Positions 9,888-18,231 of a stretch of DNA of 64,000 nt are shown here, piece after piece. Numbering within the stretch: position 1 is the first letter of the stretch; each line of letters opens with the position of its first letter. The stretch is from assembly GCA_047602645.1 (NCBI GenBank), contig JASGGU010000001.1, positions 1 through 64,000 on the forward strand. The letters run 5' to 3'. This stretch comes from JAEYFP01 sp047602645. Its GTDB lineage: Bacteria; Bacillota; Clostridia; Lachnospirales; Lachnospiraceae. A program made the translations under genes and the position numbers. Under the pieces are notes generated by a model. The model was not told the DNA's origin. It saw only the letters and a program-made list of their open reading frames with translations, and did not search any database.

Positions 9888-10589
9888 ATGAAAAAGGAAC
9901 TGGAAGGCGAGAGGAAGCAGATAAGGCGGCGTAAGAAAAAAGCGTCGGAGAACGGGATGGAAGAGTCATCAAAGAGACAAGTCCGGCCTCCGCAGGAACA
10001 GCCGTCACGGTTTTCTGATGCAGATCAAAGAAGGCATGAGAGACATCTCAAACAGCGCAGCAAAACAGTGTCGATTATAATATTATGCGTGGAGTTCCTC
10101 ATTCTTGGGGCGGTCATATATGGGTTGGTTTATTTTAGTCTGAAATTAAAAAATGGGGACTTTCAGACGGAAAAAACGGAACAGGCGGCGGTTTCAGAAG
10201 GCGCAGAAGGTTCAGACGGGTCTGTCAATGTGAATAATGACAACTTCTCACTGACCTGTACGAAGGTGCAGCTTACTACAGATATCGATGGAAATCCGGC
10301 TGCATTGATTTATTTTACATTTGTAAATAAGACGGACACCCCACTGAGCCTTGGAGAGGTATTTCCGCCGAAGGTTGTGCAGGACGGCGTAGACTGTGAA
10401 ACATTTGCATCGCTGGAAAGTCCGCCTGATGAACTGTATAATAAGGATATCCAAATACAGGACGGTGCATCAATTGAGGCATGCTATTCCGTTAAGCTGC
10501 AAAATACGGCCTCCGAATTAACACTGTCGATTCATGATAATTATGAGACGTTTACGGATATCGGTTCCACAACAATACCGCTGGAATAA
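9888..10589 (+). CDS. Membrane-anchored DUF5067-like protein
   Basis: A 233-residue protein starting at ATG 9888 behind AAGGGGAG. The N-terminal 60 residues are very basic (RKQIRRRKKK) and probably cytoplasmic. One membrane helix follows at about 63-85. The extracytoplasmic part is a beta-rich domain with NVNNDNFSLTCTKVQLTTD and ALIYFTFVNKTDTPLSLGEVF, typical of the DUF4352/DUF5067 immunoglobulin-like family found on Firmicute surfaces. It closes the cluster started at 6599. A role in ligand or wall binding is only inferred. Confidence 0.7.
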   Translation: MKKELEGERKQIRRRKKKASENGMEESSKRQVRPPQEQPSRFSDADQRRHERHLKQRSKTVSIIILCVEFLILGAVIYGLVYFSLKLKNGDFQTEKTEQAAVSEGAEGSDGSVNVNNDNFSLTCTKVQLTTDIDGNPAALIYFTFVNKTDTPLSLGEVFPPKVVQDGVDCETFASLESPPDELYNKDIQIQDGASIEACYSVKLQNTASELTLSIHDNYETFTDIGSTTIPLE

Positions 10590-10603
10590 TCGCTTTGTAA
10601 TGA

Positions 10604-11200
10604 TCAGAACATGCTGTATCCGAACAGCTTATTGTTCAGCTTCTGATAGATAACCTGCATCTCAGGCTCGGAGGACACGGAGGGGGCCTGTTCGATAGGA
10701 AACCACTGTACGCCGCTGTTTTCATCTGGCTTTATCCTTAGCGGCATTGCTTCATCGGCAAAGAAAGCATAGGTGACATTCAGATGAATATGAGCGGAAA
10801 CCCATCCGCCGTTTTTCATATGTCCGGAAACGGTAGCTGCTTCGATGGAGAAAATCTCATTGGAGTACATCGGAATGAAAATTCCCGTCTCTTCATATGC
10901 CTCACGCAGAGCGACCGTGCATAAATCCGCATCTCCGTCGGCATGGCCGCCGGTCCATGACCAGGATTGATAAATATTATGATAAATCATCAATACCTTG
11001 GTTTTTTGATGATTGACGATCCACGAGGATGCCGTAAAATGGGCCAGTTCATTGTTTCTGGTCAGAATATCGGGATAAGTGTTAAGATATCTCAGCATCA
11101 GATCCTTATCCTTCGCTTCCTGCAGGCAGCAGGGACGATAAGCGGAAAGACTGCTGTGAAGATCTTGAATGTCCATTTTTTTCGTTTGAATGATTCCCAT
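10604..11200 (-). CDS. Nudix hydrolase
   Basis: A 198-residue Nudix protein. The Nudix box runs from GGHADGDADLCTVAL to REAYEETGI; the REAYEETG core is intact, but the first Glu of the G-x5-E pattern is Ala, a variation seen in related GGHADGD proteins. It should hydrolyse a nucleoside diphosphate-linked compound; the substrate is unknown. TAAGGAGGT precedes the ATG. It converges with the DUF5067-like gene, and no clear terminator separates them. Confidence 0.85.
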   Translation of the reverse strand: MGIIQTKKMDIQDLHSSLSAYRPCCLQEAKDKDLMLRYLNTYPDILTRNNELAHFTASSWIVNHQKTKVLMIYHNIYQSWSWTGGHADGDADLCTVALREAYEETGIFIPMYSNEIFSIEAATVSGHMKNGGWVSAHIHLNVTYAFFADEAMPLRIKPDENSGVQWFPIEQAPSVSSEPEMQVIYQKLNNKLFGYSMF

Positions 11201-11358
11201 TGCGCAAGTACCTCCTTAAATGCTTTTTCCGGATATCTGCCTAAAGCTGGCTGCAGATCTGCTTTAAGCATATCACCATTTTTTTTTGATTTCAATCATC
11301 CTTTTTATGTGTCATGATTAATTTGGGGAATTTGCATGCAGCGGATAGAAAAAAGCAC

Positions 11359-11387
11359 TTGCAATATAAAAGGAAGTATGTTACTAT
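11359..11387 (+). promoter_or_regulatory. Promoter of the T-box/aspS-gatCAB unit
   Basis: TTGCAA (11359-11364), a 17-bp spacer and TACTAT (11382-11387) fit a housekeeping promoter just before the T-box leader. The preceding 11201-11358 contains no gene or structure I can support. Confidence 0.55.
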
Positions 11388-11394
11388 AAGCAAA

Positions 11395-11660
11395 ATTAAG
11401 TAAAGGCAATGAAAGAGACTCTTGCCTGCGCGCTTGACAGGAATATGGTGTCACCGACTGAGAGCACCGTTTAAGCAGACAGACGAAGGGAACACTCCGG
11501 AGCCGACTGTTCGAATCGGATTTATTAATTCGTGTAGGTCAGTACGTTGCACGCGTTAAGTGTTTTGAGAGGTCTGACAACGGCGTCAGACAATGCGGGT
11601 GGTACCGCGGATTACTTGTTAATTCGTCCCAGAATTTTTGATTCTGGGATTTTTTATTTT
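11395..11660 (+). promoter_or_regulatory. T-box leader, probable Asn specifier, with terminator
   Basis: The leader has the AGAGA motif of stem I (about 11412), a candidate specifier AAC (11490-11492) followed by A and CTCCGGAG, the conserved T-box GGGTGGTACCGCG (11597-11609), and a terminator with CCCAGAAT (11628-11635) paired to ATTCTGGG (11641-11648), then a T run. T-box RNAs sense uncharged tRNA. An Asn codon as specifier fits the downstream AspRS-gatCAB genes, which together make Asn-tRNA. The leader is certain; the specifier assignment is inference. Confidence 0.9.
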
Positions 11661-11800
11661 ATAGGAAAGTTTCATGAACGCTCCTATAAAATAAGAATGC
11701 CCTTCGTGCGGGATGCGCACTTGCACGAAGGGCATGATGTCGACTTTGTCAACGGCGCTCGGCGCGAGAGTTTGCACAGGCAAACTTTTTGGCCTGCGGA
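11654..11800 (+). repeat. Intergenic hairpin element related to 61.3 and 61.8 kb copies
   Basis: TTTTATAGGA (11657-11666) pairs with TCCTATAAAA (11682-11691). A second hairpin follows: TGCCCTTCGTGC (11698-11709) with its perfect complement at 11723-11734. The order hairpin-AAAATAA-GC-rich tract-GCGAGAGT-like sequence resembles the elements near 61262 and 61798. It lies between the T-box terminator and the AspRS gene, in the readthrough transcript. The rest of the gap up to 12023 shows no gene. Confidence 0.5.
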
Positions 11801-12023
11801 TAGAGAACAGAGAGACTGTCTAAGCAAATGAAAGAACAGGAGTGTAATGGAAATTGCGCCCTGTTCTTTTGCTTTCTTTTATGAGAAATTCTTCTGCGTT
11901 TTCGATGGGAAAACATCGTGAGAATGCTCGCACACGCGGGTTATGGACAGTTATGCAGCACCTGCACATGCCGAATTAAAAATTCGCGCTGATTCACAGG
12001 AGTTAAGAAAGGAGCAAGAAGCT

Positions 12024-13376
12024 ATGGAATTTATGACAGGCATAAACAAAAAAGAAATTTTGGAAATTGGAGAATTGCTGACCGGAAATTATCTGGGAAA
12101 GCACATCAAGGTGAACGGGGCAGTTCATACGATCCGCGATATGGGAACGGTGGTTTTTGTGATTCTGAGAAAGCGGGAAGGACTGCTGCAGTGTGTATAT
12201 GAGCGCAAATCCCAAAGCGGCGAGGGTTGCTATTTGGGGGACAGTATGAACCTCCTAAAAGAAGCCGCTGCAATAGAAGCAGAGGGTGTTCTTTGTGAAC
12301 AGGAAAAGGCATCGGGAGGTATTGAAATCAGGCTGACAGGTATCCGAGTGTTTTCCGAACCGGCGGAACCAATGCCGATTCCGATCGCAAAATGGAAAAT
12401 GTCGGCTTCCCTTGAAACACTGCTGGATCTGCGCCCAATTTCCATGAGAAATATCAGGGAGCGTGCAAAGTTTAAGCTGCAGGAGGGCATCGTACGCGGC
12501 TTCCGTGATTTTCTGCATGAGCAGGGTTTTACGGAGGTGAGGACGCCGAAAATCGCAGCCAAGGGTGCCGAGGGCGGTTCTAATTTGTTCCGTCTGGATT
12601 ATTTTACAAAAAAGGCAGTACTTTCACAAAGCCCGCAGTTTTACAAGCAGATGCTTGTCGGTGTATTTGACAGGGTTTATGAGGCGGCGCCTGTATTTCG
12701 TGCGGAGAAGCATAACACGGCACGGCATTTGAATGAATATACAAGCCTTGATTTTGAGATGGGTTATATTGACGGATTTGAAGATATCATGGCAATGGAA
12801 ACCGGGCTGCTGCAGTCCATTATGGCATTGCTTGAGAGGGAATATGAAAGGGAGCTTAAGCTGCTTGCTGTGGAGCTGCCGAGGACGGACAGGATTCCGG
12901 TCGTCCGTTTTGACGAGGCAAAGCGGCAGGTTTCTGAAAAATTCAACAGACAGATTAAGAATCCTTATGATTTAGAGCCGGAAGAAGAGGTGCTGATTGG
13001 CCGGTATTATAAGGAAGAATATGATGCGGATTTTGTATTTGTTACACACTATCCATCTAAGAAACGTCCTTTTTATGCGATGGATGACCCGGCGGATGAA
13101 ACTTTTACACTAAGCTTTGATCTGCTGTTTCGCGGAATGGAAATTACAACAGGCGGACAGCGGATTCATGATTATCACAAACTGCTTGATAAGATAGCTG
13201 CAAGAGGAATGGAAACAGATGGAATGGAGTGCTATTTGTCTGCTTTTCAGCATGGCATGCCTCCCCACGGCGGTCTTGGCATCGGCCTTGAACGACTCAC
13301 GATGCGGCTTTTGGGAGAGACGAACGTGCGTGAGACAACAATGTTTCCGCGTGATTTAAACAGACTGGAGCCCTAA
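12024..13376 (+). CDS. aspS: Aspartyl-tRNA synthetase, archaeal/non-discriminating type
   Basis: A 450-residue class II aminoacyl-tRNA synthetase. I use ATG 12024 (AGGAG nine bases upstream) rather than an in-frame ATG at 11943. Residues about 20-110 form the OB-fold anticodon domain. The catalytic core carries FTEVRTPKI (motif 1), VYEAAPVFRAEKHNTARHLNEYTSLDFEMG (motif 2) and GIGLERLTMRLLG (motif 3). Length and motif style match the short archaeal AspRS without the bacterial insertion. Next to gatCAB this form usually charges both tRNA-Asp and tRNA-Asn with Asp, giving substrate for GatCAB. An AsnRS assignment is possible but less consistent with the neighbours. Confidence 0.85.
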   Translation: MEFMTGINKKEILEIGELLTGNYLGKHIKVNGAVHTIRDMGTVVFVILRKREGLLQCVYERKSQSGEGCYLGDSMNLLKEAAAIEAEGVLCEQEKASGGIEIRLTGIRVFSEPAEPMPIPIAKWKMSASLETLLDLRPISMRNIRERAKFKLQEGIVRGFRDFLHEQGFTEVRTPKIAAKGAEGGSNLFRLDYFTKKAVLSQSPQFYKQMLVGVFDRVYEAAPVFRAEKHNTARHLNEYTSLDFEMGYIDGFEDIMAMETGLLQSIMALLEREYERELKLLAVELPRTDRIPVVRFDEAKRQVSEKFNRQIKNPYDLEPEEEVLIGRYYKEEYDADFVFVTHYPSKKRPFYAMDDPADETFTLSFDLLFRGMEITTGGQRIHDYHKLLDKIAARGMETDGMECYLSAFQHGMPPHGGLGIGLERLTMRLLGETNVRETTMFPRDLNRLEP

Positions 13377-13487
13377 TGCCTGCAATTAGAGCCTGCAGGA
13401 GAAAGAAACTCACACATAAGAAATAGGTCTGCTTGCAGATTATATACAAAAACAATAGTAACTATATGAGATTTAGGAGGCGGCTGT

Positions 13488-13781
13488 ATGAAAAATATGA
13501 TATCAGATGAAACAATCGACTATGTGGGCATCCTTGCAAAGCTTGAACTCTCTCCGGATGAGAAGGAGCAGGCTAAACTGGATATGGGAAATATGCTGGA
13601 TTATATCGACAAGCTGAGTGAGTTGGATACGGAGGGAGTCGAGCCGATGTCACATATTTTCTCTGTTAATAATGTGTTCCGCGAGGACATTGTGATAAAC
13701 GGCGATGATCACACAGAAATGATTAAAAACGCACCCGAAGAAAAAAGCGGCAGCTTCAAGGTGCCAAAAACAGTAGAATAG
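13488..13781 (+). CDS. gatC: Asp-tRNA(Asn)/Glu-tRNA(Gln) amidotransferase subunit C
   Basis: A 97-residue small subunit that stabilises GatA and GatB. Typical features are the N-terminal YVGILAKLELSPDEKE and NMLDYIDKLSELDTEGVEPMSH, with the FREDIV segment behind. It starts at ATG 13488 behind GGAGGCGG and ends 8 bp before gatA. Confidence 0.95.
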   Translation: MKNMISDETIDYVGILAKLELSPDEKEQAKLDMGNMLDYIDKLSELDTEGVEPMSHIFSVNNVFREDIVINGDDHTEMIKNAPEEKSGSFKVPKTVE

Positions 13782-13789
13782 GAGGTACT

Positions 13790-15247
13790 ATGATGGATTT
13801 AATGAGCTTAACAGCCGTAGAACTGGGAAAAAGAATACAGGCGAAGGAAGTTTCCGTAATGGAAGCTGTGGAGGCCGCTCTTTCTAATATAGAGGAAAAG
13901 GATCATCAGTACCATGCATTAATCACGGTGGACCAGGAAGGCGCAAAAAATCGTGCGGCCCAGATACAAAAGAGGATTACCTCCGGTGAACTTACGGGAC
14001 CGCTTGCAGGTGTGCCGGTTGTTGTAAAGGATAATATGTGTACGAAGGGCATACTGACAACCTGCGCCTCGAAGATACTTGAAAATTTCATACCGACCTA
14101 TAGTGCCGAGGCGGTATATCGTCTTGAAGAAGCCGGTGCGATCCTTCTTGCAAAGTCGAATATGGATGAATTTGCGATGGGAAGTACAACGGAGACCTCT
14201 TATTATGGAGTGACAAAAAATCCGAATAATCCGATGCATGTGCCGGGCGGTTCGTCGGGCGGCAGCTGTGCGGCGGTAGCATTAGGAGAGTGTTCATTTG
14301 CGCTCGGCTCCGACACGGGCGGTTCGATCCGACAGCCGAGCGGCTTCTGCGGAGTTGTCGGGTTAAAGCCAACCTATGGCACCGTGTCAAGATACGGGTT
14401 GATTGCTTACGGTTCTTCACTTGACCAGATCGGGCCGATTGCAAAGGATGTGTCAGACTGTGCGGCAGTTCTGAATCTGATCGCTTCGTATGATAAAAAA
14501 GATTCCACATCCTTCAGAAGGGAAAGCTATAATTTTACTTCTTCTCTCAAGGCCGACGTAAGCGGAATGAAAATCGGAATACCGCGAGATTATTTGTCAG
14601 ACGGCATTGACGCTGAGGTGAAGGCAGCCATCTTACGTGCGGCCGAGCAGTTTAAGAGGCTTGGCGCCAGCGTCGAGGAATTTGATTTAAGCCTTGTAGA
14701 ATATGCAATTCCTGCATATTATGTCATTGCTTCGGCAGAAGCCAGTTCAAATCTCGCCCGGTTTGATGGTGTGAAATATGGCTTTCGTACGGAGGAATAT
14801 GAGGGGTTGCATAATATGTATAAAAAAACGCGCTCTGAAGGCTTCGGAGCGGAGGTGAAGCGCAGGATTATGCTTGGCTCGTTTGTGCTTAGTTCCGGCT
14901 ATTACGATGCATATTACTTAAAGGCACTCCGCACAAAGGCACTGATCAAGAAAGCGTTTGATCAGGCATTTACCAATTATGATATCATTCTGGGCCCGGT
15001 CGCGCCGACAACTGCGCCAAAGCTCGGAGAGTCCTTAAGTGATCCGATTAAGATGTACCTCGGCGATATTTACACGATATCTGTCAATCTGGCGGGGCTG
15101 CCCGGCATCTGCCTGCCATGCGGAACGGATCAGGCCGGCTTGCCCATCGGAATGCAGCTGATCGGAAACTGCTTTCAGGAAACAAAAATTCTTCAGGCAG
15201 CCTATACCTATGAGCAGAGTGTAAAAGAAAAAAAGGAGGCGATCTAG
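13790..15247 (+). CDS. gatA: Asp-tRNA(Asn)/Glu-tRNA(Gln) amidotransferase subunit A
   Basis: A 485-residue amidase-signature glutaminase that supplies ammonia for tRNA-bound transamidation. The catalytic Ser-Ser-Lys triad is visible: Lys80 in VVVKDN, Ser155 in GGSSGGS and Ser179 in GSDTGGSIRQPSG. Length is normal for the family. The gene follows gatC by 8 bp and its stop is directly followed by the gatB start. GGAGG precedes ATG 13790; a second ATG at 13793 is also possible. Confidence 0.97.
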   Translation: MMDLMSLTAVELGKRIQAKEVSVMEAVEAALSNIEEKDHQYHALITVDQEGAKNRAAQIQKRITSGELTGPLAGVPVVVKDNMCTKGILTTCASKILENFIPTYSAEAVYRLEEAGAILLAKSNMDEFAMGSTTETSYYGVTKNPNNPMHVPGGSSGGSCAAVALGECSFALGSDTGGSIRQPSGFCGVVGLKPTYGTVSRYGLIAYGSSLDQIGPIAKDVSDCAAVLNLIASYDKKDSTSFRRESYNFTSSLKADVSGMKIGIPRDYLSDGIDAEVKAAILRAAEQFKRLGASVEEFDLSLVEYAIPAYYVIASAEASSNLARFDGVKYGFRTEEYEGLHNMYKKTRSEGFGAEVKRRIMLGSFVLSSGYYDAYYLKALRTKALIKKAFDQAFTNYDIILGPVAPTTAPKLGESLSDPIKMYLGDIYTISVNLAGLPGICLPCGTDQAGLPIGMQLIGNCFQETKILQAAYTYEQSVKEKKEAI

Positions 15248-16678
15248 ATGAGCAGGCAATATGAAACAGTGATCGGTCTGGAAGTGCATGTAGAGCTTGC
15301 AACCAAAACAAAAATTTTTTGCGGCTGCTCTACGGAGTTTGGCGGAGAACCAAATACACATACGTGTCCGGTCTGCACAGGAATGCCCGGTTCCCTTCCG
15401 GTACTGAATAAACAGGTTGTGGAATATGCGATGGCAGTCGGCCTTGCAACCGACTGTAAAATCACGCAATATTGTAAATTTGACAGAAAAAACTATTTTT
15501 ATCCGGATAATCCCCAGAATTATCAGATTTCCCAGCTTTATCTGCCTATATGCCGCGACGGCGGCGTGGAAATCGAGACGGCAGCAGGGAAAAAAGTTAT
15601 TCGCATTCATGAAATTCATATGGAAGAGGATGCGGGAAAGCTCATTCATGATGAATGGGAGGACTGCTCGCTTGTCGATTACAATCGCTCCGGAGTACCT
15701 CTGATTGAGATCGTGTCGGAGCCGGATATGAGAAGCGCGCAGGAGGTCATAGCCTATTTGGAAAAGCTGCGCCTGATGATTCAGTATTTGGGTGCCTCGG
15801 ACTGTAAACTGCAGGAGGGGTCCATGAGAGCCGATGTTAATCTTTCTGTCCGGGAAGCAGGCGCTCCCGAATTTGGCACGAGAACAGAGATGAAGAATCT
15901 AAACTCCTTTAAGGCAATTGCAAGAGCTATCGAGGGAGAGCGGGAACGGCAAATCGAACTGATCGAGGAGGGAAAACAGGTCATTCAGGAGACCAGGCGC
16001 TGGGATGACAATAAGGAATACTCCTATGCAATGAGGTCCAAGGAGGATGCGCAGGATTACCGCTATTTTCCCGAACCGGATCTCACGCCGGTCGTTATTT
16101 CCGATGAATGGATTCAAGAGGTCAAGCGCATGCAACCGGAGCTTCGGGATGAAAAACGGATTCGCTACCAGAAGGAATATGATATTCCCGTTTATGATAT
16201 TGATATTATTACGGGAAGTAAGCACATGGCGGATATTTTTGAAGCAGCGGTCTCACTTTGCGGCAGTCCGAAAAAGGTCAGTAACTGGCTGATGGTCGAA
16301 ACGCTTCGCCTCTTGAAGGAAAAAGAGATGGATCCTCAGGATATCCGCTTTTCACCGGAAAATCTTGCGAAGCTTGTAACGCTCACTGACAAAAAGGTAA
16401 TCAATTCCACAGTTGCAAAAGAAGTTTTTGAAATGATGTTTGATCAGGATATTGATCCGGAAGCATACGTTGCCCAATATGGGCTGAAGACCGTCAGCGA
16501 CAGCGGTGAGCTAAAGGGCGTCATTGAGAAAATCATTGCCGAAAACCCGCAGTCCGTTGCCGACTACAGAAGCGGTAAGGAAAAGGCGATCGGCTACCTC
16601 GTAGGCCAGACGATGAAGGCCATGAAAGGCAAAGCAGATCCCGCTGTTGTAAACGGTTTGTTAAAGGAGCTTTTATAA
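15248..16678 (+). CDS. gatB: Asp-tRNA(Asn)/Glu-tRNA(Gln) amidotransferase subunit B
   Basis: A 476-residue tRNA-binding and kinase subunit. It begins YETVIGLEVHVELATKTKIF, has the zinc-site cysteines in FCGCSTEF and THTCPVCTGMPG, and the signature DRKNYFYPDNPQNYQISQ. The C-terminal 150 residues are the helical YqeY-like tRNA-binding domain. It is the last gene of the T-box operon. No clear terminator follows; a dispersed hairpin element lies just downstream. Confidence 0.97.
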   Translation: MSRQYETVIGLEVHVELATKTKIFCGCSTEFGGEPNTHTCPVCTGMPGSLPVLNKQVVEYAMAVGLATDCKITQYCKFDRKNYFYPDNPQNYQISQLYLPICRDGGVEIETAAGKKVIRIHEIHMEEDAGKLIHDEWEDCSLVDYNRSGVPLIEIVSEPDMRSAQEVIAYLEKLRLMIQYLGASDCKLQEGSMRADVNLSVREAGAPEFGTRTEMKNLNSFKAIARAIEGERERQIELIEEGKQVIQETRRWDDNKEYSYAMRSKEDAQDYRYFPEPDLTPVVISDEWIQEVKRMQPELRDEKRIRYQKEYDIPVYDIDIITGSKHMADIFEAAVSLCGSPKKVSNWLMVETLRLLKEKEMDPQDIRFSPENLAKLVTLTDKKVINSTVAKEVFEMMFDQDIDPEAYVAQYGLKTVSDSGELKGVIEKIIAENPQSVADYRSGKEKAIGYLVGQTMKAMKGKADPAVVNGLLKELL

Positions 16679-16700
16679 AATCAGAGCTTTAGAAAGTCAA

Positions 16701-16799
16701 TGTTACTGTAAGAACGTGATTCGAGAGATGATTTCTGCTTCGCGGAGCGAATATGCATGCAGAAATCATGAGTTGCTGAGAACGGAGTGATCAGTAACA
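16701..16799 (+). repeat. Dispersed hairpin element, copy B (MITE-like)
   Basis: A 99-bp element with perfect 8-bp terminal inverted repeats TGTTACTG (16701-16708) and CAGTAACA (16792-16799). Inside, ATGATTTCTGC is paired with GCAGAAATCAT, enclosing a TTCGC/GCGAA hairpin. About four fifths of its bases match copy A (5713-5813, opposite strand). It lies between gatB and the tRNA-Trp promoter. Confidence 0.75.
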
Positions 16800-16836
16800 A
16801 GTCAATAAATATTTTGTAACCATCCATGTATTATAG

Positions 16837-16866
16837 TTGACAACCGGTCTTTATCTATGATATAAA
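16837..16866 (+). promoter_or_regulatory. Promoter of tRNA-Trp
   Basis: TTGACA (16837-16842) and TATAAA (16861-16866), 18 bp apart. The expected transcript start lies just before a 9-bp hairpin (ATAGGCGGG 16868-16876 with CCCGCCTAT 16888-16896), which would form the 5' leader removed from the tRNA precursor. Confidence 0.65.
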
Positions 16867-16898
16867 TAATAGGCGGGTCAAAAATAGCCCGCCTATAA

Positions 16899-16969
16899 AG
16901 GGGATTGGTCAAATGGTATGACAGAAGTCTCCAAAACTTTTAGTGGGAGTTCGATTCTCTCATCCCCTG
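16899..16969 (+). tRNA. tRNA-Trp (anticodon CCA)
   Basis: A complete cloverleaf of 71 nt. The acceptor is AGGGGAT (16899-16905) with ATCCCCT (16962-16968) and discriminator G. The D stem is GTC/GAC, the anticodon stem GAAGT/ACTTT with loop CTCCAAA (anticodon CCA), and the T arm GGGAG-TTCGATT-CTCTC. The 3' CCA is not encoded. The 3' part (16947-16967) is the prophage attachment core, so integration restores the tRNA. Confidence 0.95.
16947..16967 (+). other. attL core (tRNA-Trp 3' end)
   Basis: 21 bp identical to 36135-36155; the match ends on both sides (G/C before, T/C after). It covers the T arm and most of the 3' acceptor strand, the usual target of tyrosine integrases. Confidence 0.9.
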
Positions 16970-16976
16970 TAGTAAA

Positions 16977-17002
16977 AGCACCGTATTTACGGTGCTTTTT
17001 TC
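16977..17002. terminator. Terminator behind tRNA-Trp, overlapping the integrase 3' end
   Basis: AGCACCGT (16977-16984) and ACGGTGCT (16989-16996) form an 8-bp stem with a four-base loop, followed by a T run. The integrase stop codon lies inside the hairpin. It is phage-derived and replaces the native tRNA terminator displaced to the right of attR. Confidence 0.75.
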
Positions 17003-18048
17003 GTTTCGTGTTGCATTTCGTGTTGCATTCCTTCAAAATAACTGATCGCCACATTGCTCATTTTCTTTTTTGTATCCTCCAGAGTGTGACGGTACACATC
17101 TTTTAATACCCGGTCATCTCCCCAGCCACCGGCCTGCATAATGTAAGCATCAGGAATACCAAGTGCATGTTGAATTGATGCGCAATAGTGCCGCAGATCA
17201 TGGAAGCGAAAGTGTTTAAGCTCCGCAGCCTTAATCACATGTTCAAATCTGGAGGTAATGATGTTCGGTGTCATTTCTATGCCGTCGCCCGGAAGTGACA
17301 TAAAAGCGTCTATAACAAAGTTTGGGACCGGAATAAACCGATCGCCGGCATAAGATTTGGGGGATTTTATAATCCACTCATTTTTATCGGAGTAGACCAT
17401 TGTTTTGTTTACGTGTATTATGTTATTCTCTATGTCGGATTTATTTAAAGCGGCAATCTCACCTCTGCGCATCATAGCGAATGCACCAAGATATGCAGGA
17501 ACCTCCATTTCGGTTCCTCTGACGGCAGATACCAGTTTTTTTATATCTTCCTCTGTGGGGATATATCGCTCTACGCGTTGCTTTTTAGGTAATACGGTAT
17601 TAATCTTCGTCTTAGGGTAGTATCTATTCATTACGGCGATTATTAGTCCATTATAATCCCTGACCGTTTTTGGAGACATATTTGAAGAAAGAGCATTGAT
17701 GAATTTTTGCACAACGTCCATATCTATATTTTTAAGTGAAATATTATCTAATGCCGGAAATTTTTTCTGCATTGATTTGTACTTTCTAATAGACGCAGGA
17801 GAAAGCACGGAGCTGCGCTCATTTATATACAGATCAAGCGCATCCTTAAATACCATTGTATTCGTTGATCTTGATACCCTCTCCTTTTCTTCGGCATAAG
17901 CTGCAGCTTCAAACTCTGCCTTACGCTTGCCGGCCGGAGATGGGTCCTCACAAGTAAAAGATTTATAGATCCGTTTGCCTGTTGGATCCGTGTAATCATA
18001 CACAAGACACCGCCAGGACCCGGACGGTAGTTTTTTGGCTTTTGCCAT
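16987..18048 (-). CDS. int: Prophage tyrosine integrase
   Basis: A 353-residue site-specific recombinase. The N-terminal 60 residues are the arm-binding domain type (SGSWRCLVYDYTDPTGKRIYKSF), followed by a SAM-like core-binding domain (about 70-160). The catalytic part carries AFAMMRRGEIAAL (first Arg), FHDLRHYCASI (His-x-x-Arg), GGWGDD (Trp in place of the third His) and VYRHT with the nucleophile Tyr. It starts at ATG 18048 behind AGGAGG. Its last codons (MQHEMQHE) are encoded by the tandem repeat that recurs near attR, so coding sequence and att sequence overlap. Confidence 0.95.
   Translation of the reverse strand: MAKAKKLPSGSWRCLVYDYTDPTGKRIYKSFTCEDPSPAGKRKAEFEAAAYAEEKERVSRSTNTMVFKDALDLYINERSSVLSPASIRKYKSMQKKFPALDNISLKNIDMDVVQKFINALSSNMSPKTVRDYNGLIIAVMNRYYPKTKINTVLPKKQRVERYIPTEEDIKKLVSAVRGTEMEVPAYLGAFAMMRRGEIAALNKSDIENNIIHVNKTMVYSDKNEWIIKSPKSYAGDRFIPVPNFVIDAFMSLPGDGIEMTPNIITSRFEHVIKAAELKHFRFHDLRHYCASIQHALGIPDAYIMQAGGWGDDRVLKDVYRHTLEDTKKKMSNVAISYFEGMQHEMQHETKKAP
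17004..17028 (+). repeat. Putative integrase arm sites, left end
   Basis: Two tandem copies of the 12-13 bp unit TTTCGTGTTGCAT. The identical 25 bp recur at 35986-36010 near attR. They lie 37 bp inside the attL core, in the integrase 3' end. Direct repeats flanking the core are what arm-type binding sites look like; the role is inferred. Confidence 0.65.
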
Positions 18049-18231
18049 AGTATCATCCTCCTAAAAATGGACGCAAAAATAAGGATTGGGATTGATATAG
18101 TTAAATGACATCTCTAGAAATCATTTCCAGTCGGGAAAATTGTAAAGGTATCATTCCTTTAAGTACTTTTTTTATAATCAAACTGTATGCTTGTATGGAA
18201 TCACTTAGCATGCCACTTACGAATATTGGTC

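Noticed and set aside
11547..11831. 94-codon frame across the T-box
   Set aside because: It overlaps the T-box core and the terminator, which are structured RNA.
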